64,000 nucleotides of DNA, from contig NZ_CP121695.1 in assembly GCF_029761915.1 (NCBI RefSeq), positions 2,571,501 to 2,635,500 on the forward strand. Direction: 5' to 3'. This document shows positions 16,731-25,391 of this stretch, piece by piece. Numbering within the stretch: position 1 is the first letter of the stretch; each line of letters begins with the position of its first letter. The notes under the pieces were generated by a model. That model was given only the letters and a program-made list of their open reading frames with translations, was not told the origin of the DNA and did no database searches. The stretch is from Bradyrhizobium sp. CB1650 (GTDB lineage Bacteria; Pseudomonadota; Alphaproteobacteria; Rhizobiales; Xanthobacteraceae). Position numbers and translations under genes: made by a program.

Positions 16731-19700
16731 AGTCGTTCAACCTCTCCGACTGGGCGCTCGGCCATCGCTCGCTCGTCTGGTATTTCATGATCGCCTTCAT
16801 GGCGGCTGGCCTGTTTGCCTATCTCCAGCTGGGACGACAGGAGGATCCTGACTTCACCATCAAGACCATGGTGATCCAGGCGCAGTGGCCGGGCGCCTCG
16901 CCCGAGGACATGACGCGTCAAGTCACCGACCGGATCGAGAAGAAGCTGGAGGAGCTGGAATCGCTCGACTACACCAAGAGCGTGACGGTCGCGGGTCAGA
17001 GCACCGTCTTCGTCTACTTGCGCGATTCGACCAAGGCGGCCGACGTCAAGCCGACCTGGGTGCGCGTCCGCAACATGATCGCGGACATCAGGGGCGATTT
17101 TCCACAAGGCGTGATCGGACCTGGTTTCAACGATCGCTTCGGTGACGTCTTCGGCAACGTCTATGCCTTCACCAGCGACGGCTTGAGCCAGCGACAGCTC
17201 CGCGACCAGGTCGAGGATATAAGGGCCAAGGTGCTGACGGTGCCCGATGTCGGCAAGGTCGACATTCTCGGCGCGCAGGATGAGGTGATTTATCTCGAAT
17301 TTTCTACCCGCAAGATCGCAGCCATCGGCCTCGATGTCCACGCCATCATGAATTCGCTGCAGGGCCAGAACGCGGTTGCGCCCTCCGGCGTGTTCCAGGA
17401 GGGGCCGGAGCGGATCAGCGTGCGCGTGAACGGCCAGTTCACCTCGGAGGCGAGCCTGAAGGCGGTCAATCTCCGCATCAACGATCGCTTCTTCCCGTTG
17501 ACCGATGTTGCGACCATCACGCGCGGCTACGCCGATCCGCCATCAACTCTGTTCAGATACAACGGTCAGCCCGCCATTGCGCTCGCGATCGGCATGAAGT
17601 CCGGCGCCAACCTGCTCCAGTTCGGCGAGGCGCTGAAGGAGGAGATGACCAGGATCATCGCCGACCTGCCGATCGGCGTCGGCGTGCATCTCGTTGCCGA
17701 CCAGCCCGTCGTGGTCGAACATGCCGTTTCGGGTTTCACCGAAGCGCTGTTCGAGGCCGTGATCATCGTGCTCGGCATCAGCTTTTTGAGCCTGGGCATG
17801 CGTGCTGGACTCGTGGTTGCCATTGCCATTCCACTCGTGCTCGCGATCACCTTCGTCGTGATGGCCTATTGCGGCATCTCGCTGCAACGCATTTCGCTGG
17901 GGGCCCTGATCATCGCGCTTGGCCTGCTGGTCGACGACGCCATGATCGCGGTCGAGATGATGGTGGCGCGGCTCGAGATCGGCGATCCCCTCGAAAAGGC
18001 GGCAACCCACGTCTATACGTCGACGGCATTTCCGATGCTGACGGGAACGCTTGTCACCGTGGCCGGCTTCATCCCGATCGGGCTCAACAGCAGCAATGCC
18101 GGTGAGTTCACCTTCACCTTGTTCGTGGTGATCGCGGTATCTCTGATCGTCTCCTGGATCGTCGCCGTGCTGTTCACGCCGCTGCTCGGCGTCACCATCC
18201 TGCCGGCCAGGATGAAGGGGCACCACGAGCAGAAGGGCCGCCTGGCACAGATGTTCGCGCGCCTCCTCCTGTTCTGCATGCATCACCGCTGGAGCACAAT
18301 CGCCGTGACGGCCGGCGCGTTCCTGCTCGCGCTGGTCGGCTTGCAGTTTGTGCAGCAGCAGTTCTTCCCCTCGTCCGACCGTGCCGAGCTCGTGATCGAC
18401 TGGAACCTGCCGCAGAATGCCTCGATCACGGATACCAATTCGCAGATGGCGCAATTCGAGCGCGAGCAGTTGCAGGGCAATGACTCGGTCGAGCACTGGT
18501 CCACTTATGTCGGCACCGGCGCGCCGCGCTTCGTGCTGTCGTTCGACCTGCAGACTGCCAACACCTGGTTCGGCCAGCAGGTGATCGTGACCAAAGGCGG
18601 CATCGCCGCGCGCGACCGTCTCAAGTCGCAGTTCGAGGATTACCTGAGCAAGACGTTTCCCGGCACCGACACCTACGTCAAGCTGCTCGAGGTCGGCCCG
18701 CCCGTCGGCCGTCCGGTGCAATACCGCTTGAGCGGCCCCGAAATTGCCGAGGTCCGCGACCTCTCGCAGAAGCTCGCCGGCGTCATTCGCAGCAGTCCTG
18801 ATCTCGGCAACGTGGTGTTCGACTGGATGGAGCCCGCGCGCGTCGTCAAAGTCGACGTCCTCCAGGACAAGGCGCGCCAGCTCGGTGTCACCTCGGAAGA
18901 CATCGCCACCACCCTGAACTCGGTGCTCCAGGGCACGCCGGTCACGCAGGTGCGCGACAGCATCTATCTCGTCAATGTCACGGGACGTGCGACCGCGCAG
19001 GAGCGCGCCTCGATCGACACGCTGCGCGACCTGCAACTGACCGGGCTCGGCGGCCAATCGGTACCGCTCGGGGCCGTCGCCAATCTGCGTTACGAGCTTG
19101 AGCAGCCCACGATCTGGCGGCGGGCGCGGATTCCAACCATCACTCTGAAAGCCGCCGTCGTCAGCAACGTTCAGCCCAAGACGGTTGTCGACCAGCTCGC
19201 GCCGAAGGTGGCGGAGTTTACCAAGCAGCTGCCCGCGGGATATTCGGTGAAGATCGGCGGCTCGGTGGAGGAGAGTGCCAAGAGCCAGGGGCCGATCATC
19301 GCGGTGGTGCCGCTGATGCTGTTCGTCATGGCCACGGTGCTGATGGTTCAGCTGCAGAGCTTCTCGCGCCTGTTCCTGGTGTTCGCGGTCGCGCCGCTCG
19401 CGTTGATCGGCGTCGTCATGGCCATGTTGCCGAGTGGTGCGCCGCTCGGTTTCGTGGCCATCCTCGGCGTGCTGGCCCTCATCGGCATTCTGGTCCGCAA
19501 CTCCGTGATCCTGATCGTGCAGATCGAGGATCTGAAGAAGGAAGGCAGACCCGCCTGGGATGCGGTGGTGGAAGCAACCGAGCACCGCATGCGGCCGATC
19601 CTGCTCACCGCCGCCGCGGCAAGTCTCGCACTCATTCCGATCGCCCGCGAGATTTTCTGGGGCCCGATGGCCTATGCCATGATGGGCGGCATCATCGTCG

Positions 19701-19876
19701 GCACGCTGCTGACGCTGCTGTTCCTGCCGGCGCTGTATGTCGCTTGGTTCAGGGTTCATCCCGACCATGCGGATGAAGCACCTTCACATGTCCCAGAAGC
19801 CGTCGCGAACGAAGCAACCGCCGAACAGAGGCCCGCTCACGACGCCGCGGAGCCCGTGCTCGAGCCCCAGATCTAA
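16727..19876 (+). CDS. RND efflux transporter permease (AcrB/HAE1-like family)
   Basis: 1049 residues from ATG 16727, chosen because it overlaps the adaptor stop. The start FNLSDWALGHRSLVWYFMIAF is the first membrane helix. The large periplasmic loops, the block SLGALIIALGLLVDDAMIAVEMM in TM4 with the paired acidic residues of the proton relay, and the second half (VVPLMLFVMATVLMVQL to FLPALYVAWFRV) give the duplicated 12-helix layout. It exports hydrophobic compounds or drugs by proton antiport. The substrate range is unknown. It may be de-repressed when the TetR regulator at 12908 binds ligand. Confidence 0.95.
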   Translation: MKSFNLSDWALGHRSLVWYFMIAFMAAGLFAYLQLGRQEDPDFTIKTMVIQAQWPGASPEDMTRQVTDRIEKKLEELESLDYTKSVTVAGQSTVFVYLRDSTKAADVKPTWVRVRNMIADIRGDFPQGVIGPGFNDRFGDVFGNVYAFTSDGLSQRQLRDQVEDIRAKVLTVPDVGKVDILGAQDEVIYLEFSTRKIAAIGLDVHAIMNSLQGQNAVAPSGVFQEGPERISVRVNGQFTSEASLKAVNLRINDRFFPLTDVATITRGYADPPSTLFRYNGQPAIALAIGMKSGANLLQFGEALKEEMTRIIADLPIGVGVHLVADQPVVVEHAVSGFTEALFEAVIIVLGISFLSLGMRAGLVVAIAIPLVLAITFVVMAYCGISLQRISLGALIIALGLLVDDAMIAVEMMVARLEIGDPLEKAATHVYTSTAFPMLTGTLVTVAGFIPIGLNSSNAGEFTFTLFVVIAVSLIVSWIVAVLFTPLLGVTILPARMKGHHEQKGRLAQMFARLLLFCMHHRWSTIAVTAGAFLLALVGLQFVQQQFFPSSDRAELVIDWNLPQNASITDTNSQMAQFEREQLQGNDSVEHWSTYVGTGAPRFVLSFDLQTANTWFGQQVIVTKGGIAARDRLKSQFEDYLSKTFPGTDTYVKLLEVGPPVGRPVQYRLSGPEIAEVRDLSQKLAGVIRSSPDLGNVVFDWMEPARVVKVDVLQDKARQLGVTSEDIATTLNSVLQGTPVTQVRDSIYLVNVTGRATAQERASIDTLRDLQLTGLGGQSVPLGAVANLRYELEQPTIWRRARIPTITLKAAVVSNVQPKTVVDQLAPKVAEFTKQLPAGYSVKIGGSVEESAKSQGPIIAVVPLMLFVMATVLMVQLQSFSRLFLVFAVAPLALIGVVMAMLPSGAPLGFVAILGVLALIGILVRNSVILIVQIEDLKKEGRPAWDAVVEATEHRMRPILLTAAAASLALIPIAREIFWGPMAYAMMGGIIVGTLLTLLFLPALYVAWFRVHPDHADEAPSHVPEAVANEATAEQRPAHDAAEPVLEPQI

Positions 19877-19877
19877 A

Positions 19878-20378
19878 ATGGAGATGATGATGCCCTCGAA
19901 GACCCTTTCAACCATTGCTGTCGCTGTGACGGTCGCGGCGAGTTCGCTCGTCCCGTCTATTGCGTTTGCGCAGTTTCCGCCGCCGCCGCCGATGGCGCCC
20001 GCGGGCCCTCCACCGGTGGCTCCAGCAGCGCCTCCAGCCTTCGCGGGTCCCGGTCCTGCCCCTGTCGCTGGCCCTGGGCCTCGCCTCGGTCCGGGAGCTG
20101 GGCCGCGCGCTGATCTCGCCACGCGAGGTGTCGGCGCTGGGCCGGCTGTCGTGAACGCCGCGCGGACGACGGCGGTCAACATCGGTAGTGCCGGGGCTTA
20201 TCGCTATGGTGGTGCGCACGGATATGGTTATGGCGCGCGTGCGGCATCATATGCCGGCGCATACGCGGCCGGCTCTTACGCCGGGTATGCCTATAGCGGC
20301 GCGCGCCCCAGCTACTACTCAAGTGGTGACTGCTACTATGCCTATAGAGGGCATCGCAGATATCTCGTCTGCGATTAG
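19878..20378 (+). CDS. exported Pro/Ala/Gly/Tyr-rich protein
   Basis: About 166 residues; ATGs at 19878, 19884, 19887 and 19890 are in frame, and GGAG at 19880-19883 best serves 19890. A signal peptide (LSTIAVAVTVAASSLVPSIAFA) precedes a long low-complexity run (FPPPPPMAPAGPPP...) and then a Gly/Ala/Tyr-rich region with YGGAHGYGYGARAASYAGA repeats. It ends DCYYAYRGHRRYLVCD with two Cys. Such proteins are usually extracellular or periplasmic structural factors. It starts 2 nt after the pump stop, so it may be the last gene of that operon. Function unknown. Confidence 0.6.
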   Translation: MEMMMPSKTLSTIAVAVTVAASSLVPSIAFAQFPPPPPMAPAGPPPVAPAAPPAFAGPGPAPVAGPGPRLGPGAGPRADLATRGVGAGPAVVNAARTTAVNIGSAGAYRYGGAHGYGYGARAASYAGAYAAGSYAGYAYSGARPSYYSSGDCYYAYRGHRRYLVCD

Positions 20379-20838
20379 CCAAATTTCTTTCAAGATTCCT
20401 CCTCACCAGCGTAAAGCTGTGCCCGCCTAAAGGCCAACGAAACCTATAAGGATGGATGAGATATCGTAGTGGACCAGTGACTCTATCCCCCGACGTTTCG
20501 GATACCTCGACCTGCCCACCACGACGCGCTCGTGTGGTTGGATTTTTCGTTGTAAGCCATTGACATCTAATGATCGGATTTTAGCCTAGTTGGAAAAATT
20601 CTCTCGTAAAATCAATGACACTAGCGTGTCTCGTAATCAGCGGGTCCCAGGTTCGAGCCCTGGTGCGCCCACCAAGTAAAAATCCTTGTTTTCCAATATC
20701 TTCGCGAGATAGTGGCCGCGAACAAAACTGGTCTCGCGCGACGTTTTTGCGGTCGGATGTCGCACCGCCGGATCGCCGGTGCGACCTTTCCTTTGCATCT
20801 GTATCTTCACCCCATTCGATACAGCGCACAGATCCGAA
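20379..20838. other. gene-free stretch holding the right island end
   Basis: 460 nt without a supported gene. It holds only the duplicated tRNA-Lys 3' end (20634-20675) and AT-rich sequence. No integrase or other coding sequence is recognisable in either direction. Confidence 0.6.
20634..20675 (+). repeat. direct repeat, right copy (att-like, partial tRNA-Lys)
   Basis: Identical over 42 nt to 5543-5584 and in the same orientation. The sequence left of it does not form the 5' half of a tRNA, so this is a remnant and not a second tRNA gene. It defines the far end of the putative 15-kb island. Confidence 0.85.
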
Positions 20839-21735
20839 TCAGCGCTGCCAGGTGGCAACCAGCATATCGCGGAAGCGTTGGGCTGCCGGGGAGAGGCGCG
20901 CAGCGCGCCGCTCGACAATGCCGATAGTGCGTTTGATCTCAGGTTCGCCGATTGCTCTCGTCACAATGGTGGGGTGCCCGGGCGGTGGCGTCGCCAGCTT
21001 TGGCAACACGGACACGCCGAGCCCACGTTCGACCAGGCCTAACGAGGTGGTGAGGTGATTGACTTCGAAATGAAAGTTGAGTCGCACCCTTGACTTCATC
21101 AACGCGGTTTCGAGGATCATGCGATTGCCGCTGGCGCGGCTCACGCCGATCAGGATTTCGTCTTCGAGGTCTTTCCAGGTCAGGCGACGCTTGGTCGCCA
21201 GAGCGTGGTCGCGCCGGCACGCCAGCACGAACGGATCGTCCAGTAGCGGAGTAAAGCTGAGAACGGGGTCCGTACTGCCGGTCAGATTGATGCCGAATTC
21301 GGCTTCGCCGCTCGACACGCTTGCCAGCCCCTCATTTGCCGACAGGTCGAGGATCCGGAACCGGATGTGAGGAAAGCGGGCGTTGAACTGCTCGATGGCC
21401 CGCGGCAGGAAATAGAACACTGCCGTGGGAACGCAGGCGAGCGTGATCTGCCCGGTCTGACGAGCCGCAACGCCGGTCGTGCCGAGGAGGGATTCCTCAA
21501 ACTCATCGAGCAGGCGCCGCGTCAACGGCGCCAGAGATTGGCCGACTGCAGTCGGTGCAACATGCCGCGTGGTGCGCTCGAGCAGAGGAGCCCCGATGGC
21601 TGCCTCAAGCGACTGAATGCGCCGCGACAGCGCCGGCTGCGACAGGTTCAAGGCGTCGGCTGCCTTGCTAAAGCTGCCCAGGTCGAGGACCGCCAGGAAG
21701 GCGCGAATGTCGAGCAGTTCAAAATTGATGCGCAT
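20839..21735 (-). CDS. LysR family transcriptional regulator
   Basis: 298 residues. The N-terminal winged HTH is typical: FELLDIRAFLAVLDLGSFSKAADALNLSQPALSRRIQSLEAAIGAPLLERT in outline. It is followed by the LysR substrate-binding domain (QITLACVPTAVFYFLPRAIEQF, then LDDPFVLACRRDHALA). It is divergent from the PrpF-type gene across 91 nt, with a duplicated GCATTTCACA motif between them, so it probably activates the tautomerase/symporter operon in response to the acid these genes handle. Confidence 0.95.
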   Translation of the reverse strand: MRINFELLDIRAFLAVLDLGSFSKAADALNLSQPALSRRIQSLEAAIGAPLLERTTRHVAPTAVGQSLAPLTRRLLDEFEESLLGTTGVAARQTGQITLACVPTAVFYFLPRAIEQFNARFPHIRFRILDLSANEGLASVSSGEAEFGINLTGSTDPVLSFTPLLDDPFVLACRRDHALATKRRLTWKDLEDEILIGVSRASGNRMILETALMKSRVRLNFHFEVNHLTTSLGLVERGLGVSVLPKLATPPPGHPTIVTRAIGEPEIKRTIGIVERRAARLSPAAQRFRDMLVATWQR

Positions 21736-21769
21736 TTCACATCAATAATCAAAATCTTTGCATTTCACA
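21732..21769. promoter_or_regulatory. direct repeats in the LysR/prpF divergent promoter
   Basis: GCATTTCACA occurs at 21732-21741 and 21760-21769, the spacing between starts being 28 nt, within the 91-nt gap between the two divergent genes. This is a plausible regulator-binding region, although it partly overlaps the start of the LysR gene. Confidence 0.4.
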
Positions 21770-21826
21770 ACAAAGAGGTCCTCGGCGAGGGTCGTCGACG
21801 CTTAACCACCCGAAGGACTTCGCGCC

Positions 21827-22912
21827 ATGTTCCGTTCCGTTCGAGTTCCCTGCGTCCTGATGCGTGGCGGTACATCGAGAGGACCGTTCTTCCTGGCGAC
21901 CGACCTTCCGAGCGATGTTGCCGAACGCGATCAATTGCTGATCTCCGCGCTCGGCGCCGGGCATGAGTTGCAGATCGATGGCATCGGCGGTGGTAGTCCG
22001 CTGACCAGCAAGGTTGCCATCGTAGGGCCATCGACGCATCCCGATGCTGACGTCGACTACCTATTTGCGCAGGTGAAAGTTGCCGAATGCGCGGTGGACA
22101 CCTCACCCAACTGCGGCAACATGCTATCGGCAGTCGCTCCTTTTGCGATAGAGCAAGGCCTTGTACGTGCTCGGGACGGCCGGACGACGGTTCGCATCCA
22201 CAATGTGAACACCGGCAAACTCGTTGCAGCGACCGTGCAGACGCCCGAAGGCGCCGTCACCTATGAGGGCACAACGAGTATCGACGGCGTGCCCGGCGGC
22301 GCCGCGCCAATCCATCTCACTTTCCTCGATGCCGCCGGATCCAAGACCGGGCTCCTGCTGCCAACGGGCAGCGCCACCGACGTGGTGGAGAATGTGCCCA
22401 TCACCTGCATCGACGCCGCGATGCCGCTTGTCATCGTGCGAGCGGAGGATCTTGGCAAGAGCGGGCTGGAGCAGCCGAGCGAGCTCGATGCGGATCGCCC
22501 GTTCATGGCTCGGCTCGAAGCGGTGAGGCGTGCTGCCGCCGTACGCATGGGGCTATCATCCGGGCTGGTCATTCCCAAGCCCGTTTTGATTGCGCCAGCG
22601 CTACACGGCGGCACCGTCTCCGCCCGATATTTCATGCCGCATGCCTGTCACAGGACGTTTGCCGTGACCGGCGCCGTCGCGGTGGCGACGGCGTGCGCTA
22701 TTCCCGGCACAGTTGCGCAGGCGTTTCTTAGCAATGGGCCTCCGACCACCGTCAAGATTGAGCATCCATCAGGCCAGTTGGAGCTCGAACTCTCCTGGGC
22801 CGGAGGAGCGGAGGCGCCCGCTGTATCAGTCGTCCGCACGGCGAGGCGGATCTTCGAAGGCGCGGTGTTTGCCCGTGTCTCGCAGCCCGCCGTGCCGCTG
22901 GCTGCAGCCTGA
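21827..22912 (+). CDS. PrpF / 4-oxalomesaconate tautomerase family isomerase
   Basis: 361 residues of the PrpF fold (diaminopimelate-epimerase-like). The opening VPCVLMRGGTSRGPFFLATDLP and the Cys-containing block AVDTSPNCGNMLSAVAPFA (about residues 88-106) are diagnostic; a second TGAVAVATACAIPGTVA block follows late in the protein. Characterised members isomerise 4-oxalomesaconate (gallate or protocatechuate 4,5-cleavage), 2-methylaconitate, or cis/trans-aconitate. The neighbouring dicarboxylate-type symporter and absence of ring-cleavage genes favour an imported unsaturated tricarboxylate such as aconitate, but this is inference. ATG 21827 is 91 nt from the divergent LysR gene. Confidence 0.9.
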   Translation: MFRSVRVPCVLMRGGTSRGPFFLATDLPSDVAERDQLLISALGAGHELQIDGIGGGSPLTSKVAIVGPSTHPDADVDYLFAQVKVAECAVDTSPNCGNMLSAVAPFAIEQGLVRARDGRTTVRIHNVNTGKLVAATVQTPEGAVTYEGTTSIDGVPGGAAPIHLTFLDAAGSKTGLLLPTGSATDVVENVPITCIDAAMPLVIVRAEDLGKSGLEQPSELDADRPFMARLEAVRRAAAVRMGLSSGLVIPKPVLIAPALHGGTVSARYFMPHACHRTFAVTGAVAVATACAIPGTVAQAFLSNGPPTTVKIEHPSGQLELELSWAGGAEAPAVSVVRTARRIFEGAVFARVSQPAVPLAAA

Positions 22913-22966
22913 ACCAGCAGGGCGCAAAGCCCGCTCGTGAACAAGCAATACACATTGGGAGGCAAC

Positions 22967-24355
22967 ATGCAGAGCTTGCAGGCAATTCGTGCAGCGACAG
23001 ATGGAAGGGGAAAGTCCACTAAATTCTATCAGGCACTCTATTTCCAGGTGCTCGTCGGGGTGATCGCGGGCATTTTGCTGGGGCACTTCGCTCCAGACGC
23101 CGGAGTCCTCGTGAAACCGCTCGGAGATGGTTTCGTCAAGATCGTCAAAATGATGATCGTGCCGGTCGTCTTCTGCACGATCGTGATCGGCATCGCCGGT
23201 ATCGGGCACGACCGAAGTATCGGTTCGACGTTGCTCAAGTCCATGGCGCTGTTCTACGTGTTGACGGCGATTGCGCTGTTGGTCGGCCTGATCTCGGTCG
23301 AAGCACTCCAGCCGGGCACAGGTCTGCACATCGACGTTCACGCGATCGATCCGACGGAGGCCGCGCGGTACGCAAAATCTGCGAAGACGCTCGACCCCGT
23401 CGAGATGCTGTTGCAGGTCATTCCGCGCAGCTTCTTCACCCCGTTTGCAGAAGGCGAGGTGCTCCCCGTTCTGTTCATCGCGATCATCACTGGCTTTGGG
23501 CTCCGCAGGATCGGGGTGGCGGGAGAGGCTCTACTACGCGGCCTTGAATCGTTCTCCAAGGCGCTGTTCGCCGCCTTCAGTTTCTTGATGAAGTTGGCGC
23601 CTCTTGGCGCATTTGGCGCCATCGCTTTCATCGTCGCCAAGAACGGCATTCGTACCGTCGGAAATCTCGGGCTATTGATTCTGACGTTCTATGTCGCTTG
23701 CGGAGTCTTCGTCTTTGGGGTGCTGTGGTTGCTCGCTCGCATCAATGGCTTCAGCCTGCTTAAATTGCTCCGCTACGTCCGAGAGGAGTTGCTGGTCGTA
23801 CTCGGCACCGCCTCGACCGAGCCCGTACTGCCGGCGCTCCTGTACAAGCTGGAGCGGCTCGGCTGCAGCAAAGGGTCAGTCGGATTGACGCTGCCGCTCG
23901 GTTATTCATTCAACCTGGATGGCACGGCAATCTACCTCACGCTCGCCTCGCTGTTTCTGGCGCAGGCTATGGATGTCCACCTCTCGAATTGGCAGATCAT
24001 GTCGATGATCCTCGTGATGCTGCTCACCTCGAAGGGAGCGGCCGGCGTCACGGGAAGTGGCTTTGCCGCGCTGGTGGCGACGCTCGCGGCCATGCCGGAC
24101 ACCTTGCCGGTCGCGGGCGTCGTCATTATTGCAGGCATCGATCGTTTCATGTCGGAAGCGCGTGCGCTGACCAGCCTGGTGAGCAATGCCGTCGCCTGCA
24201 TTGCGATCGCAATCTGGGAGGGACAGTGCGACCTTGCACGTCTCCACAATGAGCTCGATGGCTCAGCAAGCGCCGGGCCTGCAACTATTGAGACCCCCGA
24301 GATCGAGACCGAGCAGCCCGTATTTCGGCCTGGTGTCTCCGCCTCATCGATATGA
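22967..24355 (+). CDS. DctA-like dicarboxylate:cation symporter (DAACS family)
   Basis: 462 residues from ATG 22967, preferred to GTG 22937 because GGGAGG lies 4 nt before it. Eight or more membrane helices. Family marks include FVKIVKMMIVPVVFCTIVIGIA near residue 55, the conserved ELLVVLGTASTEPVLPAL hairpin (serine-rich re-entrant loop), and GYSFNLDGTAIYLTLASLFLAQA followed by LLTSKGAAGVTGSGF. These build the substrate and cation sites of glutamate/dicarboxylate carriers. It lies 54 nt after the tautomerase gene and probably brings in its substrate. The C-terminal 40 residues are an Glu/Pro-rich extension. Confidence 0.93.
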   Translation: MQSLQAIRAATDGRGKSTKFYQALYFQVLVGVIAGILLGHFAPDAGVLVKPLGDGFVKIVKMMIVPVVFCTIVIGIAGIGHDRSIGSTLLKSMALFYVLTAIALLVGLISVEALQPGTGLHIDVHAIDPTEAARYAKSAKTLDPVEMLLQVIPRSFFTPFAEGEVLPVLFIAIITGFGLRRIGVAGEALLRGLESFSKALFAAFSFLMKLAPLGAFGAIAFIVAKNGIRTVGNLGLLILTFYVACGVFVFGVLWLLARINGFSLLKLLRYVREELLVVLGTASTEPVLPALLYKLERLGCSKGSVGLTLPLGYSFNLDGTAIYLTLASLFLAQAMDVHLSNWQIMSMILVMLLTSKGAAGVTGSGFAALVATLAAMPDTLPVAGVVIIAGIDRFMSEARALTSLVSNAVACIAIAIWEGQCDLARLHNELDGSASAGPATIETPEIETEQPVFRPGVSASSI

Positions 24356-24486
24356 GATGGTCCAATCCCGCATGAGGCGGGGCGTCCTCCGCTCGACACA
24401 ACTTCGTGCCGAGAGCCCGCGGCAAGAGTCGGAGGATGGCAGGCAGATCTATTTCCGACCAACGCGGATCGTGCTGGCGTCATCTC

Positions 24487-25320
24487 CTAACCGAGCCAGC
24501 GTTTGCGCCGCTTGTAGTGCTTGACGTCGCGGAATGATCGTCGCTTGTCGCCGGCGACGCCAAGGTAGAACTCTTTGACGTCCTCATTCGAAACGAGCGT
24601 TCGTGCCTCGCCGTCCATGACCACGCGGCCGTTTTCGAGGATATAGCCGTGGCTCGCATATCTGAGCGCCATATTTGTGTTCTGCTCGGCGAGCAGAAAC
24701 GAGACGCCTTCCTTGGCATTGAGGTCCTTCACGATCTCGAAAATCTCCTCGACTATCCGCGGCGCAAGGCCCATCGAAGGCTCATCGAGCAGGATCATCT
24801 TCGGACGCGACATCAGTGCGCGCCCGATCACGCACATCTGCTGTTCGCCGCCCGACGTATAGCCGGCGGTGGAGCCCCGCCGCTCCCTGAGACGGGGAAA
24901 ATAAGCATAGACCCGTTCAAGATCCTGCACGACTGCCGACTTGCCGTCCCTGCGGGTGAAGGCGCCGGTCAGGAGATTTTCTTCGACGGTAAGATGAGCG
25001 AAAGCACGCCGCCCCTCCATCACCTGAATGCAGCCGCGCCGTACCAGGTCATTTGGCGACAGCGACTTCACCTCGACGCCATCGAACAGAATCGAACCCT
25101 TGGTGACTTCGCCGCGCTCAGCATGCAACAGATTGGAGATCGCCTTCAAAGTCGTCGTCTTGCCGGCACCATTGGCGCCAAGAAGCGCGACAATACCGCC
25201 TCGTGTGACCTCCAGCGATACGCCTTTCAATACGAGGATGACGTGATCGTAGACGACTTCGATATTGTTTACCGACAGGACCGGAGCTGCCGCTTCGTTG
25301 GCAATCTTGGAGGTTGACAC
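24487..25320 (-). CDS. livF: branched-chain-type ABC importer, ATP-binding subunit LivF
   Basis: 277 residues from GTG 25320, which has GAAAGG 5 nt upstream (a TTG at 25335 is also in frame). Walker A GANGAGKTT, signature TSGGEQQM (the usual LSGGE with Thr first), Walker B MILLDEPSMGLAP, and the switch His region LLAEQNTNMAL. The C-terminal extension (VAGDKRRSFRDVKHYKRRKRWLG) is basic and unusually long for LivF. Last gene of the operon. It energises the permease pair with LivG. Confidence 0.95.
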   Translation of the reverse strand: MSTSKIANEAAAPVLSVNNIEVVYDHVILVLKGVSLEVTRGGIVALLGANGAGKTTTLKAISNLLHAERGEVTKGSILFDGVEVKSLSPNDLVRRGCIQVMEGRRAFAHLTVEENLLTGAFTRRDGKSAVVQDLERVYAYFPRLRERRGSTAGYTSGGEQQMCVIGRALMSRPKMILLDEPSMGLAPRIVEEIFEIVKDLNAKEGVSFLLAEQNTNMALRYASHGYILENGRVVMDGEARTLVSNEDVKEFYLGVAGDKRRSFRDVKHYKRRKRWLG

Positions 25321-25391
25321 ACGCAGACCTTTCAAAGTGGTGGTCGCGATCCGGGACCGGCAAAACCTGTTCCCGGATCGCTCACATCTAT

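Noticed and set aside
17543..19768. 741-codon minus-strand open frame opposite the RND pump
   Set aside because: Arg/His/Gln-rich antisense shadow with no recognisable domain; the plus-strand pump has full family motifs.
20634..20675. Second tRNA-Lys gene
   Set aside because: Only the 3' half is present; no 5' half, D arm or acceptor partner exists upstream. Treated as an att-like repeat.
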